Assembly: GCA_030599175.1 (NCBI GenBank) | Contig: JAUVON010000010.1 | Coordinates: 1 to 20,959, forward strand | DNA: 20,959 nucleotides | Source: Desulfobulbaceae bacterium | GTDB lineage: Bacteria; Desulfobacterota; Desulfobulbia; Desulfobulbales; Desulfocapsaceae | Direction: 5' to 3' | Part shown: positions 17,202-20,959 of the stretch, piece after piece | Layout: each line of letters begins with the position of its first letter | Position numbering within the stretch: position 1 is the first letter of the stretch | Translations under genes and position numbers: made by a program | The notes under the pieces: generated by a model | The model's input: only the letters and a program-made list of their open reading frames with translations | Database searches by the model: none | What the model was told of the DNA's origin: nothing

Positions 17202-19220
17202 TTACAGCCAAGGATCTGTCTCTACGAGGTTAATAACTTCAACCTTCTCACACTTCCACTCCTGGGTCTCAGGATCAAAAGTGGAGTTAACGAAACACTT
17301 CCAGTTTTCATCATCAACATTCGGAAAATCCGATCTATAGTAGAATCCGGGATAACGAGATTCTTCACGGAACTCAATGTGACGAATATGAGTCTCAACA
17401 CACCAGATACGGTGGTAGTTTTCCCAGCAGCGAAGAAGCTCATGAAGATCGCCGGCAGCCATCTTGGCAGCATCTTCACGAAGAAGCTGGAGAAGATCCA
17501 GACACATATTCAGAAGCTTTCCTGAAGTCATGTAATAGGTAGCAACGCCGCCACCATACTCATCAGTTGCTTTCATCAGACGCATCATCAATCCTGCAGG
17601 CTTGCAGTAATTAGGATTGACATCTGCGGCAGTAGACTCACCGACAAACTCACTGTAGAGTCTTACAGGAGCGTAGATCTCATCTGCAAGTTCCTGAGCA
17701 GTCTGCTTAAGCTCCGGGGTAAAGTCTGGGTTATCACGACAGAATTTAACCATCTGCTTAGCACAGATACGGCCTTCTGCGTGAGAGCCGGAGGAGAACT
17801 TATGACCGGATGCTCCAACACCATCACCTGAAGTGAAGAGTCCATCAACAGTGGTCATACGGTTGTAGCCCCACTTGTACTTATGGGCACGGGAATCATT
17901 CTGAACATCAGGTACCCAGTCCTCTTCAGGACCTGAACACCAGATTCCACAACAACCGGAGTGAGAACCGAGCATATAAGGTTCGGTAGGCATAATCTCA
18001 GAACCTACTTTCTCCGGCTCAGTGTTGGTACCGGCCCAAAGACCAGCCTGACCAACTGACATATCGAGGAAATCTTCCCAGGCTTCAGACTCGAGATGCT
18101 TCCAGAACTTCTTCAGTTTCTTTTCGTCCATACCAGCGTCACGACGCTCGTCAAGGAATGCATTCAGAGCAACATCGGTAGCCATATAGATAGGACCGCG
18201 ACCTTCTTTCAGCTCGTTGATCATCAAATGGTTACGCAGACATGTCGGAGTTACTGGAGATCCACCGTAAGGCATGAATTTTGCCAATTCTTCCGTTGCA
18301 GCATCACCCATCGCATAAAACTCACCAAGACCGTTGGCAACTTTAGCTTTGAACAGGAGGAACCATGCACCAACAGGTACATATCCGTCTTTGAAACGAG
18401 ATGGGGTGATACGATTTTCCATCATGGTCAGAGTAGCACCAACCTGGGCACACATGGTGTAGGTGGATCCTGCATTCCATACCGGATACCATGCACGACC
18501 TTTACCTTCACCTGTTGAACGTGGGCGGAAAATATTAACAGCGCCACCACAGGCAACCATTGCAGTTTTGCAACGGATGACAACAACTTTATTTTCACGG
18601 GTTGAGAAACCTGCAGCGCCGGCAATCTGATTAGGCTTATTCTTATCAAGCAGAAGCTTAACAATAAAAAGACGCTCAAGAACATTATCAGCACCAAGAG
18701 CAGTCAATGCAGGCTCTGCAACAATCGGCTTATAGGATTCACCGTTGATCATGATCTGCCACTTACCGGTTCGTACAGGGGTTCCACCCTCACGCAGGGA
18801 TTTGGCAGGTTTGGCACCATCGATATTCTCACCATCAGCATCTTTCTTCCAGATGGGGAGTCCCCATTCTTCAAAGAGCTTGACAGACTCATCAACGTGA
18901 CGGCCACAATCATAGATAAGATCTTCACGAACAACGCCCATAAGATCGTTACGTACCATTTTGACGTAATCTTCAATTGGGTTTTCGCCGATATAGGTGT
19001 TAATAGCAGAGAGGCCCTGGGCAACAGCTCCGGAACGCTCAACAGACGCCTTATCAACGAGTAAAATTTTCAAATCTTCAGGGGCCCACTTTTTAATTTC
19101 AAAAGCGGTTCCACAAGCAGCCATGCCGCCACCGACGATCAGTACGTCAACGTCCATCTCGACGACTTCCGGATTCACATCGGCGAGAAGCTCACCTTTT
19201 GGTTTATTAGGTAATGCCAT
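17202..19220 (-). CDS. aprA: Adenylylsulfate (APS) reductase, alpha subunit
   Basis: A 672-residue FAD enzyme that, with AprB, reduces adenosine 5'-phosphosulfate to sulfite and AMP in the cytoplasm. The FAD fold opens with VDVLIVGGGMAACG (GGG at 30-32). Conserved active-site regions are SAINTYIGENP (N74), MENRITPSRFKDGYVPVG (about 267-284) and GSHSGCCGIWCSGPEEDW (H420). In the Archaeoglobus enzyme Asn, Arg and His in the equivalent segments contact the flavin and substrate. SGSHAEGRICAKQM (477-490) closes the flavin site. Length and composition match the dissimilatory family and not fumarate reductase. AAGGAG lies eight bases before the ATG at 19220. It follows aprB by 54 bases and is closed by a terminator. 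Identification is certain; the sequence supports the reductive, AprBA-Qmo-linked type. Confidence 0.99.
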   Translation of the reverse strand: MALPNKPKGELLADVNPEVVEMDVDVLIVGGGMAACGTAFEIKKWAPEDLKILLVDKASVERSGAVAQGLSAINTYIGENPIEDYVKMVRNDLMGVVREDLIYDCGRHVDESVKLFEEWGLPIWKKDADGENIDGAKPAKSLREGGTPVRTGKWQIMINGESYKPIVAEPALTALGADNVLERLFIVKLLLDKNKPNQIAGAAGFSTRENKVVVIRCKTAMVACGGAVNIFRPRSTGEGKGRAWYPVWNAGSTYTMCAQVGATLTMMENRITPSRFKDGYVPVGAWFLLFKAKVANGLGEFYAMGDAATEELAKFMPYGGSPVTPTCLRNHLMINELKEGRGPIYMATDVALNAFLDERRDAGMDEKKLKKFWKHLESEAWEDFLDMSVGQAGLWAGTNTEPEKVGSEIMPTEPYMLGSHSGCCGIWCSGPEEDWVPDVQNDSRAHKYKWGYNRMTTVDGLFTSGDGVGASGHKFSSGSHAEGRICAKQMVKFCRDNPDFTPELKQTAQELADEIYAPVRLYSEFVGESTAADVNPNYCKPAGLMMRLMKATDEYGGGVATYYMTSGKLLNMCLDLLQLLREDAAKMAAGDLHELLRCWENYHRIWCVETHIRHIEFREESRYPGFYYRSDFPNVDDENWKCFVNSTFDPETQEWKCEKVEVINLVETDPWL

Positions 19221-19274
19221 ATTTAAATCTCCTTAAAATAATAAGATTTTTCAGTTAAAACCTTCTAACTCAGC

Positions 19275-19691
19275 TTATTTAGGGGTAGGAAGATCAGCTT
19301 CAAGGAGCAGACATTCGTCATCCAGGTTAGCGCCTTTCTCGGCTCCATAAGCATTGGCAGCACCTTCAGCGGTGGTGCGAATTGGAAACTTGAAACGCTT
19401 CAGATTACCGTTACGAAACTTAACAGTCCACATGATGGAATCAGAAGATCTCATCGGGTGAACCTGACCGCCCATGGGCACAAAGTCATCATACCCACGC
19501 ACAAAAATAGCACCCTGCGGACAAATCTTAACACAGGAATAGCACTCCCAACATGCATCCGGTTCCTGATTGTACGCCAGCATCGTCTCAACGTTCAGAA
19601 CCATCAGATCGTTTGGACAAATGTACATGCACGCCGTTTTGTCTCCACCCTTGCAGCCATCACATTTGGCAGGCTCTACATAACTTGGCAT
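19275..19691 (-). CDS. aprB: Adenylylsulfate (APS) reductase, beta subunit
   Basis: A 138-residue iron-sulfur subunit that passes electrons to the AprA flavin. Two [4Fe-4S] clusters: C10-x2-C13-x7-C21-x3-C25 and C47-x2-C50-x2-C53-x3-C57. W48, beside C47, matches the tryptophan placed between the two clusters in the Archaeoglobus structure. After the ferredoxin domain a C-terminal tail (about 75-138) would wrap around AprA; this tail is shorter than in Desulfovibrio AprB. GGAGG lies seven bases before the ATG at 19691. It is the first gene after a strong promoter and a leader of about 260 nt, with aprA next. Identification is certain. Confidence 0.98.
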   Translation of the reverse strand: MPSYVEPAKCDGCKGGDKTACMYICPNDLMVLNVETMLAYNQEPDACWECYSCVKICPQGAIFVRGYDDFVPMGGQVHPMRSSDSIMWTVKFRNGNLKRFKFPIRTTAEGAANAYGAEKGANLDDECLLLEADLPTPK

Positions 19692-19845
19692 TAAACTACC
19701 TCCTCAGTTTGTATTAACTGTTGTGACCCTGAACCGACAGGGCCAACTAAACTATACACAGCACAATAAAAGCTTCTCGAAATCCCTGTCATGGATCGGT
19801 ACCCCGCAATTTTGCTCTTCTTAAAAACAAGGAAAATTTATAGGT

Positions 19846-19947
19846 CTAACCCCGACGAGCGGGACAAGTACCACAACCGAGTACAACAAAAAAACATCCA
19901 TTGATGCATAACCAACCAGACACATACAAAAGTGAATGGCTACTCAT
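19846..19947 (-). CDS. Possible 33-residue leader peptide upstream of aprB (doubtful)
   Basis: An ATG at 19947 opens 33 codons ending in TAG. The peptide has cysteines at 14, 18, 25 and 28 (WLCINGCFF ... LGCGTCP) and a hydrophobic middle. The ATG would lie only about eight bases after the predicted transcription start, with no ribosome-binding site, so translation would have to be leaderless or very weak. I do not recognise the peptide. A frame of this size can arise by chance; it is listed because of its cysteine content and its place in front of a sulfur-metabolism operon. Confidence 0.2.
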   Translation of the reverse strand: MSSHSLLYVSGWLCINGCFFVVLGCGTCPARRG

Positions 19948-19961
19948 TTTAGTAAGACTTT

Positions 19962-19990
19962 TTTATATATTGTTGCCGAATAATTGTCAA
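19962..19990 (-). promoter_or_regulatory. Strong sigma70-type promoter of aprBA
   Basis: On the minus strand TTGACA (19990-19985, perfect) and TATAAA (19967-19962, five of six) are exactly 17 bases apart. Transcription would start near 19955. It begins 26 bases after the ftsK stop, in line with high constitutive expression of APS reductase in sulfate reducers. It is the best promoter match in the window. Confidence 0.85.
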
Positions 19991-20016
19991 GAAAATTCAT
20001 CACGGACCACTCGAGT

Positions 20017-20959
20017 TTATACGTAGTTCTCCCGCACAATAACCTGGCGGGGCTTGGCTCCATCTGCGGGGCCGACAACTCCTTCCTTTTCCATTCGTTC
20101 AATCATTCTTGCAGCCCTGTTATAGCCTACTCTCAGCCTCCGCTGAACCATCGAGATCGATGCCTGTCCCGCCTCGGTTACAATTGCAACCGCCTCGTCG
20201 TACCGTTCGTCATAGTCCTCATCCCCGTAATCATTATCCCCGTTTTGTTCCCGCTCAATTTCTTCTACGACAGATTCATCATAAGTTGAGCCCCCCTGTT
20301 TCTTCCAGAACTCTACAATATCTTCCGTTTCCTTCTCAGAAATAAAAGCACCGTGAATACGTTTTAAAGTCGAAGTACCCGGTGCAAGCAGGAGCATATC
20401 CCCTGCTCCGAGCAAATGCTCGGCCCCGGCAGTATCAAGGATAGTTCTGGAATCAATTTTGGAGGATACCTTAAAAGATATCCGCGTTGGAAAATTTGCC
20501 TTTATAAGACCGGTCAAAACGTCCACAGATGGCCGCTGGGTGGCGAGAATGAGATGCATCCCTGCGGCTCTTGCCATTTGAGCCAGCCTGGCAATAGCCG
20601 CTTCCACATCTTTTGAAGCCACCATCATCAAATCGGCAAGCTCATCCACCACGATAACTATGTATGCCAGCTTTTCTTCCGCACTTTCATTATATGAATC
20701 GAAGCTTTTCACCCTGCTCTCTTCCAGCAGTTTGTATCTGCGCTCCATTTCTCTCACTGCCCAGTTCAAGGCCCTTGATGCAAGTTTGGGATCAACGACC
20801 ACAGGGTGTAGCAAATGAGGAATCCCCTCATAGCCTGAAAGTTCTATACGTTTTGGATCCACCATTAAAAAGCGAACCTCTTCAGGAGTGGCATTATATA
20901 GAATTGAGGCAATTATAGTATTTATGCCGACACTTTTACCGGCTCCGGTTGCGCCGGCG
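20017..20959 (-). CDS. ftsK: DNA translocase FtsK/SpoIIIE, C-terminal part (runs off the window)
   Basis: The last 313 codons of a septal DNA pump that moves chromosome ends during division. The visible part starts at the Walker A motif GATGAGKS (visible residues 2-9), then [23 protein letters not shown], the Walker B region [12 protein letters not shown], and [19 protein letters not shown]. An acidic linker ([16 protein letters not shown]) leads to the C-terminal gamma winged-helix domain (about the last 60 residues, [34 protein letters not shown]...), which reads KOPS-type polar DNA sequences. The N-terminal membrane domain and linker lie outside the window. Transcription points toward aprB but the apr promoter is separate. 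Identification is certain; whether ftsK or a paralogue cannot be told from this end. Confidence 0.96.
   Translation of the reverse strand, partial: AGATGAGKSVGINTIIASILYNATPEEVRFLMVDPKRIELSGYEGIPHLLHPVVVDPKLASRALNWAVREMERRYKLLEESRVKSFDSYNESAEEKLAYIVIVVDELADLMMVASKDVEAAIARLAQMARAAGMHLILATQRPSVDVLTGLIKANFPTRISFKVSSKIDSRTILDTAGAEHLLGAGDMLLLAPGTSTLKRIHGAFISEKETEDIVEFWKKQGGSTYDESVVEEIEREQNGDNDYGDEDYDERYDEAVAIVTEAGQASISMVQRRLRVGYNRAARMIERMEKEGVVGPADGAKPRQVIVRENYV

Larger units (their letters stand above)
19692..20016. other. ftsK-aprB intergenic region: promoter and long aprB leader
   Basis: The 325 bases contain the aprB promoter (19990-19962), a leader of about 260 nt, a 33-codon open frame (19947-19846) and small hairpins. 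One hairpin is CCCG/CGGG at the end of that frame. The other is GGCCCTG/CAGGGTC (19744-19738 with 19731-19725), some 35 bases before the aprB start. I see no terminator for ftsK and recognise no known riboswitch. Confidence 0.75.

Noticed and set aside
19692..19961. Known riboswitch in the aprB leader (for example SAM-type)
   Set aside because: I could not match the conserved core of any riboswitch family I know; only small simple hairpins are visible.

Overview
The window comes from a sulfate-reducing bacterium, most likely a member of the Desulfobacterota close to the Desulfobulbales. The evidence is a complete set of dissimilatory sulfate-respiration genes (aprB, aprA, qmoA, qmoB, qmoC) in the canonical order, next to ribosomal, RNA polymerase and EF-Tu genes of deltaproteobacterial type. 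The lineage call rests on recall of protein families, not on a search. Every gene I can support lies on the minus strand, so transcription runs from high to low coordinates.

Layout in the direction of transcription. (1) 20959-20017: the C-terminal part of the DNA translocase FtsK, cut by the window edge. (2) 19985-17132: a strong sigma70-type promoter, a leader of about 260 nt, aprB, aprA and an intrinsic terminator. (3) 17120-12084: a structured intergenic stretch, then qmoA-qmoB-qmoC and an intrinsic terminator. (4) 11975-10088: a sigma70-type promoter, tRNA-Thr(TGT), tRNA-Tyr(GTA), tRNA-Gly(TCC), tRNA-Thr(GGT), tuf and an intrinsic terminator. This is the same order as thrU-tyrU-glyT-thrT-tufB in E. 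coli. (5) 10073-8916: rpmG, tRNA-Trp(CCA), secE, nusG. (6) 8816-1: rplK, rplA, an L10-type autoregulatory leader, rplJ, rplL, a probable attenuator, rpoB and the first 422 codons of rpoC.

How the genes work together. AprBA reduces adenosine phosphosulfate to sulfite and AMP in the cytoplasm. QmoABC is the membrane-bound complex that supplies AprBA with electrons from the menaquinone pool. The second half of the window supplies the elongation factor, protein export, transcription antitermination, ribosomal stalk and RNA polymerase core.

No unknown multi-gene system is visible; the coding content is conserved. The unexplained content is non-coding. A dispersed repeat family occupies three spacers of the ribosomal/rpo cluster (rplK-rplA, rplL-rpoB, rpoB-rpoC). 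The rpoB-rpoC copy carries a long hairpin of paired ATTCCCGC palindromes, and its end overlaps the rpoB stop codon. The aprB leader contains a 33-codon open frame with four cysteine codons, whose translation is doubtful. The aprA-qmoA spacer pairs a terminator with a second large fold. None of these has been tested beyond reading the sequence.
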